8,283 bases of DNA from the NCBI GenBank assembly GCA_020028595.1, contig JAIBHQ010000025.1, positions 1 to 8,283 on the forward strand, given 5' to 3'. Positions 1 to 6,975 of the stretch are shown here, piece by piece. This stretch comes from Nitrospirota bacterium. GTDB lineage: Bacteria > Nitrospirota > Nitrospiria > Nitrospirales > Nitrospiraceae. Every line of letters begins with the position of its first letter. Within the stretch, counting starts at the first letter, position 1. A model generated the notes under the pieces. The model was not told the DNA's origin. It did not search any database and saw only the letters and a list, made by a program, of their open reading frames with translations. The translations under genes and the position numbers were made by a program.

Positions 1-29
1 GGAAGCGCTTCCAATACTCGAAGCGGTAA
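1..29 (+). CDS. rpsI: Ribosomal protein S9 (uS9), C-terminal end only
   Basis: Only the last codons are inside the window. Reading from base 3 gives KRFQYSKR followed by TAA at 27-29. A tail of the type RKR-F/R-Q-Y/F-S-K-R is the well conserved C-terminus of ribosomal protein S9, whose final basic residues reach towards the P-site tRNA in the small subunit. A strong intrinsic terminator follows 21 bases after the stop, as expected for the end of an rplM-rpsI operon. The rest of the gene lies upstream of the window. The identification rests on eight residues plus the stop and terminator, but this tail is distinctive. Confidence 0.82.
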
Positions 30-50
30 TCACCTGAAGCAGAGCACGAG

Positions 51-82
51 AAAAAGGGAAGGCTTCAGGCCTTCCCTTTTTT
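51..82 (+). terminator. Rho-independent terminator after rpsI
   Basis: A perfect 13-bp stem (51-63 paired with 69-81) closes a five-base loop (TTCAG) and runs into a T tract. The stem core is GGGAAGGC/GCCTTCCC. The left arm begins with five A residues, so the structure could also act on the opposite strand. It separates the ribosomal operon upstream from argC. Confidence 0.92.
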
Positions 83-100
83 GTATGGTCACATTATAAA
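72..100 (+). promoter_or_regulatory. Possible argC promoter overlapping the terminator
   Basis: TATAAA at 95-100 matches the sigma-70 -10 consensus at five of six positions. Seventeen bases upstream lies TTCCCT (72-77), a poor -35 that falls inside the right arm of the rpsI terminator. A start site near 107 would give argC a leader of only about 10-15 bases. This is seen by eye only; the -35 is weak, and readthrough from rpsI is an alternative source of argC mRNA. Confidence 0.3.
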
Positions 101-121
101 GAGCAGCACACACGGGTCGTG

Positions 122-1201
122 ATGGGATCTGAGACGATTAAAGTTGCGGTTGTAGGCGCCAGTGGCTACACGGGCGGAGAACTGCTCCGTCTCCTGGCCG
201 GTCACCCGAAGATGAAGCTCGCGGCGGTCACGTCGGAACAGTCCGCCGGCAAACCAGTGGCCGCGATGTTCCCATCACTCGCGTCGATTGTGCCGTTGAC
301 ATTCGAGGCCCTCTCGCCTGATGCGCTGGCCAAACGGGTGGACGCGGTATTCCTTGCCCTCCCCCACACCAAATCCTTGCAGCCGGTTGCGGCCTGCATG
401 GCCGCCGGCAAGCACGTGGTGGACCTCAGCGCCGATTACCGGCTCAAAGATCCGGCCATCTATGAAACCTGGTACAAAACGCCGCACGACCAGCATGACT
501 TATTGAAGCAAGCCGTGTACGGCCTGCCGGAATTTCATCGCGAGGCCATCAAAAAAGCCAGACTCGTGGCATCGCCGGGCTGCTACCCGACCGCGGCGAT
601 CGTGCAACTGGCGCCGCTCGTCGCGAATGGCTTGATTGATCCAGACACCATCGTCATCGACGCCAAGTCGGGGATTTCAGGTGCAGGCAGAAGTCCGGCT
701 CTGCCCTATCACTTTCCCGAAGCGCACGAATCGATCGAAGCCTATAAGATCGGCCAGCACCGGCACATTCCGGAAATCGAACAGGAGCTGACCCTGCTGG
801 CCTCGCGGCACGGCAAGGCGAAACACGCGTCCAAACATCTGACAGTCGCGTTCACGCCTCATCTGGTTCCGATGAACCGGGGCATCCTGAGCACGGCCTA
901 TTGCCGGCTGGTGGATCCGATGCCGCTCGATCAACTGCGCGCGCTGTACCGGGAGTTCTACAAAGGAGAACGGTTCATTCGCATCCACGACGGCGACGTG
1001 TCGGCCAATCCCCGCCACGTGCGCGGATCGAATTTCTGCGACGTCTCGGTCTTTGCCGACACAAGAGCCGGCTGGGTTGTGACGGTCGCGGCGCTGGACA
1101 ATCTCGTCAAAGGCGCGGCAGGCCAGGCGATTCAAGCCATGAACCTCATGCTGGGTTTCCCCGAAGACATGGGCCTGTCGGGGGCGGGAGTGTATCCGTG
1201 A
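122..1201 (+). CDS. argC: N-acetyl-gamma-glutamyl-phosphate reductase
   Basis: ArgC catalyses the third step of arginine synthesis, the NADPH-dependent reduction of N-acetylglutamyl-5-phosphate to the semialdehyde, in the cytoplasm. Numbered from the ATG at 122 (359 residues, typical for the type 1 enzyme), the N-terminus carries the Rossmann motif VGASGYTGGELLRLL with G12, G15 and G18. The catalytic cysteine is C154 in ASPGCYPTAA, and the conserved histidine segment HRHIPEI begins at residue 213. KSGISGAGR (182-190) and RGSNFCDVSV (301-310) are further family signatures. A GTG immediately upstream (119) could add one residue; neither start has a clear Shine-Dalgarno sequence. argJ begins 55 bases after the stop, so the two arginine genes are probably co-transcribed. 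Nothing is truncated or broken. Confidence 0.96.
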   Translation: MGSETIKVAVVGASGYTGGELLRLLAGHPKMKLAAVTSEQSAGKPVAAMFPSLASIVPLTFEALSPDALAKRVDAVFLALPHTKSLQPVAACMAAGKHVVDLSADYRLKDPAIYETWYKTPHDQHDLLKQAVYGLPEFHREAIKKARLVASPGCYPTAAIVQLAPLVANGLIDPDTIVIDAKSGISGAGRSPALPYHFPEAHESIEAYKIGQHRHIPEIEQELTLLASRHGKAKHASKHLTVAFTPHLVPMNRGILSTAYCRLVDPMPLDQLRALYREFYKGERFIRIHDGDVSANPRHVRGSNFCDVSVFADTRAGWVVTVAALDNLVKGAAGQAIQAMNLMLGFPEDMGLSGAGVYP

Positions 1202-1256
1202 TTAATCCGGCCGTGACTTCGCTGCACCCCTTCGCACTTCTTTCGACTCAACCGGC

Positions 1257-2477
1257 ATGACACGCAGCCCTCTTACAGCAACCCGTGGCGGCGTGACGGC
1301 GCCGCGGGGGTTCGTGGCTGCCGGCATCCACTGCGGCATCAAAAAGAAACGAGTGCTGGATCTGGCTTTGCTTGTCTCGGAGCAAAGCGGCCCCATCGCC
1401 GGCGTCTTCACGACCAACCGCATGGCGGCGGCTTCGGTCACGCTCAACAAAGAAAACCTCCGCCGTAAAACCGGCCAAGCCGTCATCGTCAACAGCGGCA
1501 ACGCCAACGCGTTCACGGGCAAGCAAGGCATGGCCGACGCCGAAGAGATGGCGGATCTCGTAGCCCGGCGGATGAAGATCGCCCCCCATATGGTGTTTGT
1601 CGGCTCGACCGGCGTGATCGGCCAGACCCTCTCCATGGCCAGAATCAGGCAAGGCATGCCGGCCCTCGTCACGCAGTTGCGGCGCACGGGCGGTCATGAC
1701 GCGGCCAGGGCGATCCTCACCACAGACCTCAAAACCAAGGAAGTCGCCTATAGCGCCCGCATTGGAGGCAGGACGGTCACCGTGGGCGGCATGGCCAAGG
1801 GGTCGGGAATGATTCACCCCGACATGGCCACCATGCTGGCCTACCTGACGACCGATGCGGCCGTCGAGCAATCGGCCCTCCAGCACGCGCTCGCGCAGGC
1901 CGTGAATGCGTCGTTCAATTGCATCTCCGTGGATGGAGATTCGAGCACCAACGACACGGTCCTCTGCCTGGCCAACGGACTGGCCGGCAATCCGGTCCTC
2001 CGAAAAGGATCGGCGGCGCTTGCCACGTTGCAGCAACTGCTGAACCGCGTCTGTCTCGAACTGGCCATGAAAATGGTCCGCGATGGGGAAGGCGTCACGA
2101 AAGTGGTCGAGCTGGTCGTGAGCGGCGCCCGCACCCACGCCGACGCCAGGCAGGTCGTCAAGACCATCGGCACGTCGCTGCTCGTGAAGACCGCGTTCTT
2201 CGGCGAAGACGCGAATTGGGGACGGATCATTGCCGCCATCGGCCGTGCCGGCGTCGCCGCCGACCCCGGAAAAATCGGGTTGGCCTTCGACGGCGTACCA
2301 ATGGTGAAAGCAGGCAAGCCGCTTGGCGCCCCGGCCCAGCGGAAGATCGACCGGATTGTCCGGAGCAAGGAATTCACGATCACGATTGATCTCGGCCTGG
2401 GCTCCTCCTCCGCCCGGCTCTGGACCACCGATCTCTCCTATGAGTACGTCCGCATCAACGCGTCGTATCGATCCTAG
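1257..2477 (+). CDS. argJ: Glutamate N-acetyltransferase / ornithine acetyltransferase
   Basis: ArgJ transfers the acetyl group from N-acetylornithine to glutamate, closing the acetyl cycle of arginine synthesis; some members also use acetyl-CoA. The 406-residue length is normal. The precursor is known to cleave itself before a threonine, and the site is clear here: KGSGMIHPDMATML (181-194) puts the cut between A191 and nucleophile T192, giving alpha and beta chains. STGVIG (117-122) supplies the oxyanion-hole Thr-Gly pair. DGDSSTND (226-233) is the usual DGDTSTND motif with one Ser for Thr. The end, YVRINASYRS, matches the family YVRINADYRT with small changes. The ATG at 1257 is the only reasonable start, since no other start codon lies between it and an in-frame TAA at 1203; it has no evident Shine-Dalgarno sequence. 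Whether the enzyme is mono- or bifunctional cannot be read from sequence; absence or presence of argA elsewhere would bear on that. Confidence 0.96.
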   Translation: MTRSPLTATRGGVTAPRGFVAAGIHCGIKKKRVLDLALLVSEQSGPIAGVFTTNRMAAASVTLNKENLRRKTGQAVIVNSGNANAFTGKQGMADAEEMADLVARRMKIAPHMVFVGSTGVIGQTLSMARIRQGMPALVTQLRRTGGHDAARAILTTDLKTKEVAYSARIGGRTVTVGGMAKGSGMIHPDMATMLAYLTTDAAVEQSALQHALAQAVNASFNCISVDGDSSTNDTVLCLANGLAGNPVLRKGSAALATLQQLLNRVCLELAMKMVRDGEGVTKVVELVVSGARTHADARQVVKTIGTSLLVKTAFFGEDANWGRIIAAIGRAGVAADPGKIGLAFDGVPMVKAGKPLGAPAQRKIDRIVRSKEFTITIDLGLGSSSARLWTTDLSYEYVRINASYRS

Positions 2478-2486
2478 CCGTAAACC

Positions 2487-2516
2487 TTGCATATCCTCGA
2501 GAGCCTGTGCTAAGTT
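2487..2516 (+). promoter_or_regulatory. Candidate promoter for rpsB operon
   Basis: TTGCAT (2487-2492) is a fair -35. After 18 bases comes TAAGTT (2511-2516), preceded by TGC, which forms an extended -10 pattern. It lies just downstream of the argJ stop and would produce an rpsB mRNA with a leader of about 195 bases. The -10 hexamer is weak (three of six matches), so this is a suggestion only. Confidence 0.3.
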
Positions 2517-2717
2517 TTTAAGGCTTTAGGGAACTTTTTCTCCCTCGGGCAGAAACACAGGGTCCCACCATTGGTGGGTCCCCATTATTCAAAATCCACA
2601 TTGGCGTGTAGGCACGCCACTCCGCATGGGAATAAGAGGTTCATGACCTCTCGCCCGCCGGAGCCGGAGATGCATCCGGCAAAGGCAGGCGCTCCGCAGG
2701 CGAGGAAAGGGGGAAGG
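2517..2717 (+). promoter_or_regulatory. Structured 5' leader of rpsB
   Basis: About 200 bases between the candidate promoter and the rpsB start contain several small inverted repeats: AGGGA/TCCCT (2528-2545), GGGTCCCACC/GGTGGGTCCC around a three-base loop (2560-2582), GGCGTG/CACGCC (2603-2618), AGAGGT/ACCTCT (2635-2651) and GCCGGA/TCCGGC (2663-2680). Leaders of rpsB operons are known targets of S2 autoregulation in other bacteria; a similar role here is inference. The region is also open in the rpsB frame (see findings). No known riboswitch was recognised. Confidence 0.4.
2560..2582 (+). other. Hairpin between argJ and rpsB
   Basis: The arms 2560-2569 and 2573-2582 pair over ten positions with a single T-T mismatch and a three-base loop (ATT). 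The core CCCACC/GGTGGG is perfect. It is the strongest structure in the leader but is followed by CATTATTC rather than a T run. It is therefore not a convincing intrinsic terminator and could be a partial attenuator or a protein-binding hairpin. Confidence 0.45.
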
Positions 2718-3506
2718 ATGGGCGCAGCAACAATCAAGGAACTCCTGGAAGCCGGGGTGCACTTCGGCCACCAGACAAACCGTTGGAACCCGAAGATGAA
2801 ACGCTACATTTTCGGCGAGCGCAACGGCATTTATATCATCGATCTTCAGCAAACCGTCCAACGCTTCGAAGCGGCCTATGCCTTCGCCCGCGACACCGTC
2901 ACCGGCGGCGAAACCGTGCTGTTCGTCGGCACCAAGCGCCAGGCGGTCGAGATTATCGAGGAAGAAGCCAAACGGTCCGCCATGCCCATGGTCACCCAGC
3001 GATGGCTGGGCGGCATGCTGACGAACTTCGGCACCATCCGCAAGAGCATCGACAAGCTCAAGAAGTTCGAAGGCATCCTCGCCGAAGGCAGCCAGAGCGG
3101 GTATACCAAAAAAGAATTGCTCCAGATGGAGAAGGAACGGGTCAAGCTCGAGAAAAATCTGAGCGGCATCAAGAACATGGGCGCGCTGCCGGGCTGCGTC
3201 TTCGTGCTGGATACCCGCGTGGAACACATCGCGGTCATGGAAGCCAACCGGCTAAGCATCCCGGTCATCGCCATCGTCGATACGAATTGCGACCCTGACG
3301 GCATTGAGTACCCGATCCCGGGCAACGACGACGCCATTCGGTCGATCAAGCTGATCGCCTCCCGCATCGCCGACGCGTGCATCGAAGGCATGCACCTCCG
3401 CACACAACGGGATGAAGCGGCTCCGGTCATGGCGCCAATGGAAATGGTGGACGTTCGGACCAGCCGGTCGGCGTCCTACGGCGTTGAACACGCTCCTGCT
3501 TCCTAA
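2718..3506 (+). CDS. rpsB: 30S ribosomal protein S2 (uS2)
   Basis: S2 is a late-assembling small-subunit protein on the back of the 30S between head and body, needed for translation initiation. The protein is 262 residues. Family signatures are intact: [22 protein letters not shown] (6-27), [10 protein letters not shown] (95-104), and the C-terminal [21 protein letters not shown] block from about residue 190. A tail of roughly 39 residues after IEGMH is poorly conserved, as is usual. The ATG at 2718 is chosen because it sits after a strong purine-rich ribosome binding site (GGGGGAAGG, 2709-2717 region) and gives the usual family N-terminus. The frame is open further upstream, with an in-frame ATG at 2643 that could add 25 residues. 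It heads the rpsB-tsf pair conserved in most bacteria. Confidence 0.96.
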   Translation: MGAATIKELLEAGVHFGHQTNRWNPKMKRYIFGERNGIYIIDLQQTVQRFEAAYAFARDTVTGGETVLFVGTKRQAVEIIEEEAKRSAMPMVTQRWLGGMLTNFGTIRKSIDKLKKFEGILAEGSQSGYTKKELLQMEKERVKLEKNLSGIKNMGALPGCVFVLDTRVEHIAVMEANRLSIPVIAIVDTNCDPDGIEYPIPGNDDAIRSIKLIASRIADACIEGMHLRTQRDEAAPVMAPMEMVDVRTSRSASYGVEHAPAS

Positions 3507-3526
3507 ATTTTCTTCACTCGCGGGAA

Positions 3527-3551
3527 CTGCTCTCGGCTACGCTGAGCGCAG
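3527..3551 (+). other. Hairpin in the rpsB-tsf spacer
   Basis: CTGC-T-CTCGGC and GCTGAG-C-GCAG form a ten-pair stem with one T-C mismatch, one G-T pair and a three-base loop (TAC). No T tract follows. It lies in the 77-base gap between rpsB and tsf, where other bacteria have partial terminators or processing sites that set the S2 to EF-Ts ratio; that role here is inferred. Confidence 0.45.
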
Positions 3552-3583
3552 ACGCACGTAACAGAAAGGACCCGGACTCCGTC

Positions 3584-4180
3584 ATGGCAAGCAACAGTAC
3601 TCTGGTCAAAGAACTCCGCGAGAAAACCGGCGCCGGCATCCTGGACTGCCAGAAGGCCCTGACCGAAACCGGCAACGATATCGGCAAGGCCATCGAGCAT
3701 CTCCGGCAGAAGGGGTTGGCCGCCGCGCAGAAAAAAGCCGGGCGCGAAACCAACGAAGGCCTCGTGGACTCCTACATCCATCCCGGCAACCGCATCGGCG
3801 TGCTCGTCGAGGTCAACTGCGAAACGGATTTTGTGGCGCGCAACGACGAATTCAAGGCCCTGGTGAAGGACCTCTGCCTGCAGATCGCCGCGTCCAGCCC
3901 CGCATTCGTCAAGCGCGAGGACATTCCCGCGTCGTTGATCGACAAGGAGAAGGCCATCTATCTGGCGCAAGCCAAGGAGATGGGCAAGCCCGAGCCGGCC
4001 TGGGCCAAGATCGTCGAGGGCAAACTGGAGAAGTTTTATCAGGAGAGCTGCCTGCTCGAGCAGGCCTTCATCAAGGATCCTTCGGTGTTCATCAAGGATA
4101 TGGTCGCGCAAAAGGTCGCCAAAATCGGCGAGAACATCAGCATCCGGCGGTTCACGCGTTATCAGTTAGGCCAGGAATGA
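3584..4180 (+). CDS. tsf: Elongation factor Ts
   Basis: EF-Ts exchanges GDP for GTP on EF-Tu after each round of tRNA delivery. The protein has 198 residues, the short form known from groups such as Thermus and cyanobacteria, against about 283 in E. coli. The N-terminal UBA-like domain is seen at [22 protein letters not shown] (5-26). The EF-Tu contact motif TDFVARN is at 81-87, and the [16 protein letters not shown] segment (145-160) belongs to the core. The missing part is the second half of the core and most of the coiled coil, as in other short forms, so this is not a truncation. An AAAGGA sequence (3565-3570) lies 13 bases before the ATG, a rather long spacing. The TGA stop overlaps the pyrH ATG. 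Confidence 0.96.
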   Translation: MASNSTLVKELREKTGAGILDCQKALTETGNDIGKAIEHLRQKGLAAAQKKAGRETNEGLVDSYIHPGNRIGVLVEVNCETDFVARNDEFKALVKDLCLQIAASSPAFVKREDIPASLIDKEKAIYLAQAKEMGKPEPAWAKIVEGKLEKFYQESCLLEQAFIKDPSVFIKDMVAQKVAKIGENISIRRFTRYQLGQE

Positions 4181-4902
4181 GCGCACCCAAGTACCGGCGG
4201 GTTCTCCTCAAAATCAGCGGAGAACTATTGGCCGGTCAGCAAGGGTATGGCATCGAACCCGCGGTGCTGGACGCCATCGCGGACGAGATCGCCTCCGTCA
4301 TTGCGACGGACGTCGAAGTCGCGGTCGTCATCGGCGGCGGCAACATCTTCCGCGGTCTTGCCGCCAGCGCCAAGGGAATGGAGCGCGCGTCGGCCGATTA
4401 CATGGGCATGCTCGCCACCATCCTGAACGCCCTGGCCCTCCAGAATGCCCTTGAAAAGAAAAATGTCATCACGCGCGTGCAGTCGGCCATCGAGATGCGG
4501 CAGCTCGCCGAAGGCTACATCCGGCGGCGCGCCATCCGCCACCTCGAAAAAAAGCGGGTCGTCATCTTCGCGGGCGGCACCGGCAATCCCTACTTCTCGA
4601 CCGACACCGCGGCCGTCCTGCGGGCCATGGAGATCGGCGCAGAGGTCATCATGAAGGGCACGAAAGTGAACGGGATCTACGAGGCGGACCCCGTGACGAA
4701 TCCCTCGGCCAAGATGTTTGCCGAGCTGCCGTTCCTCTCCATCATCAATCAGAAGCTCAAGGTCATGGATTCGACGGCCATTACGCTCTGCATGGATAAC
4801 AGCCTCCCCTTGATCGTGTTCAACCTGAAGGAGCGCGGGAACTTCAAGCGCCTGACCCAGGGCGACAAGATCGGCACCCTGGTGACCGCCGCCAACAGCT
4901 GA
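4177..4902 (+). CDS. pyrH: Uridylate kinase (UMP kinase)
   Basis: PyrH phosphorylates UMP to UDP with ATP and is the hexameric, bacterial type of UMP kinase belonging to the amino acid kinase fold. The 241-residue length is standard. Motifs seen are the phosphate-binding KISGELLAG (12-20), [10 protein letters not shown] (51-60), the [12 protein letters not shown] helix (78-89), [16 protein letters not shown] (131-146), and the ATP-site segment [13 protein letters not shown] (160-172), where most homologues have VDGVY instead of VNGIY. The ATG overlaps the tsf stop as ATGA, which implies translational coupling; there is no independent ribosome binding site at good spacing. The tsf-pyrH-frr order is common in bacteria. 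Confidence 0.96.
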   Translation: MSAPKYRRVLLKISGELLAGQQGYGIEPAVLDAIADEIASVIATDVEVAVVIGGGNIFRGLAASAKGMERASADYMGMLATILNALALQNALEKKNVITRVQSAIEMRQLAEGYIRRRAIRHLEKKRVVIFAGGTGNPYFSTDTAAVLRAMEIGAEVIMKGTKVNGIYEADPVTNPSAKMFAELPFLSIINQKLKVMDSTAITLCMDNSLPLIVFNLKERGNFKRLTQGDKIGTLVTAANS

Positions 4903-4920
4903 CGCCCGCGCACGACCGCC

Positions 4921-5478
4921 ATGGACTCCGCCATGCATAAAAAAACCGTCGAACGGATGGACGTCACGCTGGAGCATTTGAAGCGGGACCTGGCCGGCCT
5001 GCGCACGGGCCGCGCGTCGCTGGTCCTGCTCGATAACATCAGGGTGGATTATTACGGCAACCAGACCCCGCTCAAGCAGGTCGCCAACCTGGCCGTGCCG
5101 GAAAACCGCCTCATCACGATCCAGCCCTGGGAGCCGTCGCTGATCAAGGAGATCGAAAAAGCGATCACGGCCGCCGAACTCGGCTTGAACCCGTCCAACG
5201 ACGGCAAGCTGATCCGCGTGCCGATTCCGCAGTTGACCGAGGAACGGCGCAAGGATCTGATCAAAGTCTGCAGAAAGTACGGCGAGGACACCAAGGTCAA
5301 GCTGCGGGCGGTCCGCCACGAAGCCAACGATGAACTGAAAAAGCAGCAGAAGGACGCCAAAATTTCAGAGGACGACCTCAGGCGCGGTGAAGCCGAAATT
5401 CAAAAATTGACCGACCAGTACGTCCAGAAGATCGATCAGACCCTCAAAAAGAAAGAGGAGGAGATCCTCGAAGTCTGA
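4921..5478 (+). CDS. frr: Ribosome recycling factor
   Basis: RRF works with EF-G to split the post-termination ribosome into subunits. The product has 185 residues, the same as the E. coli protein. The N-terminal half of the three-helix bundle shows HLKRDLAGLRTGRASLVLLDNIRVDYYG (19-46). The small domain contains TPLKQVANLAVPENRLITIQPWE, and the C-terminal helix carries LTEERRKDLIKVCRKYGEDTKVKLRAVR. The ATG at 4921 is preferred over the one at 4933 because it puts RTGRAS at residue 28, the same position as in E. coli. No Shine-Dalgarno sequence is visible in the 18 bases after the pyrH stop, so translation probably depends on coupling. A short GAGGG-CTCT-CCCTC hairpin (5477-5490) overlaps the stop. 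Confidence 0.96.
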   Translation: MDSAMHKKTVERMDVTLEHLKRDLAGLRTGRASLVLLDNIRVDYYGNQTPLKQVANLAVPENRLITIQPWEPSLIKEIEKAITAAELGLNPSNDGKLIRVPIPQLTEERRKDLIKVCRKYGEDTKVKLRAVRHEANDELKKQQKDAKISEDDLRRGEAEIQKLTDQYVQKIDQTLKKKEEEILEV

Positions 5479-5501
5479 GGGCTCTCCCTCCACCGGGCCA
5501 C

Positions 5502-6629
5502 GTGTCACCGACCGAGAACCATTCGCCCACCATCGCGACCATCGCACTCGGCGCGCTGGCTCACAACCTTGACCAGGTGCGCCGCCGCCTCGAACCCTCC
5601 TGTCAGATCATCGCCATTGTGAAAGCCGACGCCTACGGCCACGGCGCCACTACGATCGCGCAAAGCCTCGAAGCTCTTGCCGTCGCTCGATTCGGCGTGG
5701 CCACGCTCGACGAAGGCATCGCGCTCCGTCAAGCCGGCATCCGCTCGTCGATCCTCTTAATGGGCGCGCTATTCCCCGAACAATTTTCCGAGGTCGTCGC
5801 CCATGACCTCACGCCGGTCCTGTACGAGCGGGCCCTGGCGGAAGAATTCGCCACGCACGTGGCAGGACGTTCCGTGCCCTATCCGGTTCATCTCAAAATC
5901 GAGACGGGCATGGGACGGCTGGGACTCGATCCGGAAAACGTCGCGGCCCTTCTCCAATCGCCGGCGTTTCGGGGGCCGCTGCAAGCCGAAGGTCTGATGA
6001 CGCACCTGGCGGACTCGGAAAATGCCGATCCGGCATACACCACGGCACAACTCGAGCGGTTCCGGGCCGTGATTCGCTATCTGCAAGCCGAAAAGCTCTC
6101 CCTGCCGTTCATCCATGCCGCGAACAGCGGAGCGATTTTGGGTCATCCCGAGGCTCGATTCACCGCGGTGAGGCCGGGCATCATGCTCTACGGCTACCAC
6201 ACCGCGACGCACCTGGAGCCGGCGCCGGACTTGCGGCCGGTCCTGTCGCTGACGACCAAAGTGGCGCAGGTACGCAAGCTCAAGCCGGGCGAGAGCACAA
6301 GTTACAACCAGACCTACGTCGTGCGGCGGCCCTCCCGCATTGCCGTCCTCCCCCTGGGCTACGCCGACGGGTACAGCCGGTTGCTCTCGAACCGTGCCGT
6401 TGTGCTGATTCAGGGGAAACGCGCACCGGTGGTCGGGCGTGTGTGCATGGACATGACGATGGTGGACGTCACGGACGTGCCCGGCGTGTCAACCGGCACC
6501 GATGTGACACTGATCGGCAAACAGGAAGACCAGCAGATTACCGCGGCAGACCTCGCGGCCTTGCAAGGGACGATTGCGTATGAAGTGCTCTGCGGGATCG
6601 GTCAGAGAGTCAAACGAGTCTACGAATAG
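5502..6629 (+). CDS. alr: Alanine racemase
   Basis: Alr is a PLP enzyme that interconverts L- and D-alanine and so feeds peptidoglycan synthesis. The product has 375 residues with an N-terminal TIM barrel and C-terminal beta domain. The PLP lysine is K41 in AIVKADAYGHG. K132 in HLKIETGMGRLG matches the lysine that is carbamylated in the Geobacillus enzyme, and R139 matches its Arg136. Y268 in STSYNQTY is the second catalytic base; most homologues have a glycine where N269 stands. RPGIMLYG (224-231), LPLGYADGY (283-291) and GRVCMDMTMVDV (312-323) are further signatures. The start is GTG at 5502; no ATG or GTG lies upstream in frame after frr and no clear Shine-Dalgarno sequence is present. The 23-base gap to frr suggests co-transcription. 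It converges with the next gene across 24 bases. Confidence 0.95.
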   Translation: MSPTENHSPTIATIALGALAHNLDQVRRRLEPSCQIIAIVKADAYGHGATTIAQSLEALAVARFGVATLDEGIALRQAGIRSSILLMGALFPEQFSEVVAHDLTPVLYERALAEEFATHVAGRSVPYPVHLKIETGMGRLGLDPENVAALLQSPAFRGPLQAEGLMTHLADSENADPAYTTAQLERFRAVIRYLQAEKLSLPFIHAANSGAILGHPEARFTAVRPGIMLYGYHTATHLEPAPDLRPVLSLTTKVAQVRKLKPGESTSYNQTYVVRRPSRIAVLPLGYADGYSRLLSNRAVVLIQGKRAPVVGRVCMDMTMVDVTDVPGVSTGTDVTLIGKQEDQQITAADLAALQGTIAYEVLCGIGQRVKRVYE

Positions 6630-6653
6630 CGTCAATAGATCAAGCTGTTACGG

Positions 6654-6962
6654 TTATGAATTCATCTTTCTCTTTAGACGTTTTTCAACGCTGGCAACCT
6701 TGCTGTCCAACCGGCCCTTGTGGCCCTTCCGGTAATCCACCTTGATCGTGCAGGAAATCCGGTTGCAGTCCTTTTTCATCCGCTCGTAGCATTTCCGGAC
6801 CACCTGAAACACGTCGTTCCATTCGCCTTCCAGCACCGTGCCCATTGGATTGAGCCGGTAGGCCACGCCGCTCTTATCGATGATGTCGAGTGAGCGCGCC
6901 ACGTACCGCCCCACGCTCTCCCCTTTTCCTAACGGCGACATGCTGAATTCCAACAGAACCAT
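6654..6962 (-). CDS. MTH1187-type thiamine-binding protein
   Basis: This 102-residue cytoplasmic protein belongs to the MTH1187/YkoF-like (DUF77, thiamine-binding) family, which adopts a ferredoxin-like fold and in some members binds thiamine or a precursor. Family blocks are EFSMSPLGKGESVGRYVARSLDII at the start (5-28), the LNPMGTVLEGEW loop (37-48), and IKVDYRKGHKGRLDSKVASVEKRL (73-96). The start is secure: AAAGGAG on the minus strand (6971-6977) sits eight bases before the ATG and overlaps the stop codon of the preceding siroheme gene, so the two are translationally linked. No transmembrane segment or signal peptide is seen. The physiological role of this family is not settled; it may buffer or sense thiamine. 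Confidence 0.87.
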   Translation of the reverse strand: MVLLEFSMSPLGKGESVGRYVARSLDIIDKSGVAYRLNPMGTVLEGEWNDVFQVVRKCYERMKKDCNRISCTIKVDYRKGHKGRLDSKVASVEKRLKRKMNS

Positions 6963-6975
6963 TTCGATCGCTCCT

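Noticed and set aside
1248..2492. Long open frame on the minus strand opposite argJ (414 codons)
   Set aside because: It mirrors argJ codon periodicity in GC-rich DNA, and its low-complexity product, rich in Gly, Arg, His and Asp, resembles no family. argJ itself is fully supported.
2571..2717. Full upstream extension of rpsB from the TTG at 2571 (49 extra residues)
   Set aside because: The TTG lies in the loop of the hairpin at 2560-2582, the extension does not look like S2, and the ATG at 2718 has a strong ribosome binding site and the family N-terminus.
3584..4180. EF-Ts as a truncated gene because it is far shorter than in E. coli
   Set aside because: Short EF-Ts of about 200 residues is an established form; all core motifs are present and the stop overlaps the next gene normally.
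4225..5319. Long open frame on the minus strand across pyrH and frr (364 codons)
   Set aside because: It spans two well supported genes and their junction, and its composition is typical of an antisense shadow.
5477..5490. GAGGG-CTCT-CCCTC hairpin at the frr stop as a terminator
   Set aside because: Only five pairs and no T tract, and alr follows 23 bases after frr, so termination here is unlikely.
6656..6665. Perfect palindrome ATGAATTCAT at the end of the thiamine-binding gene
   Set aside because: Ten bases with no loop and within coding sequence at the stop; easily explained by chance, with no T tract to make a terminator.
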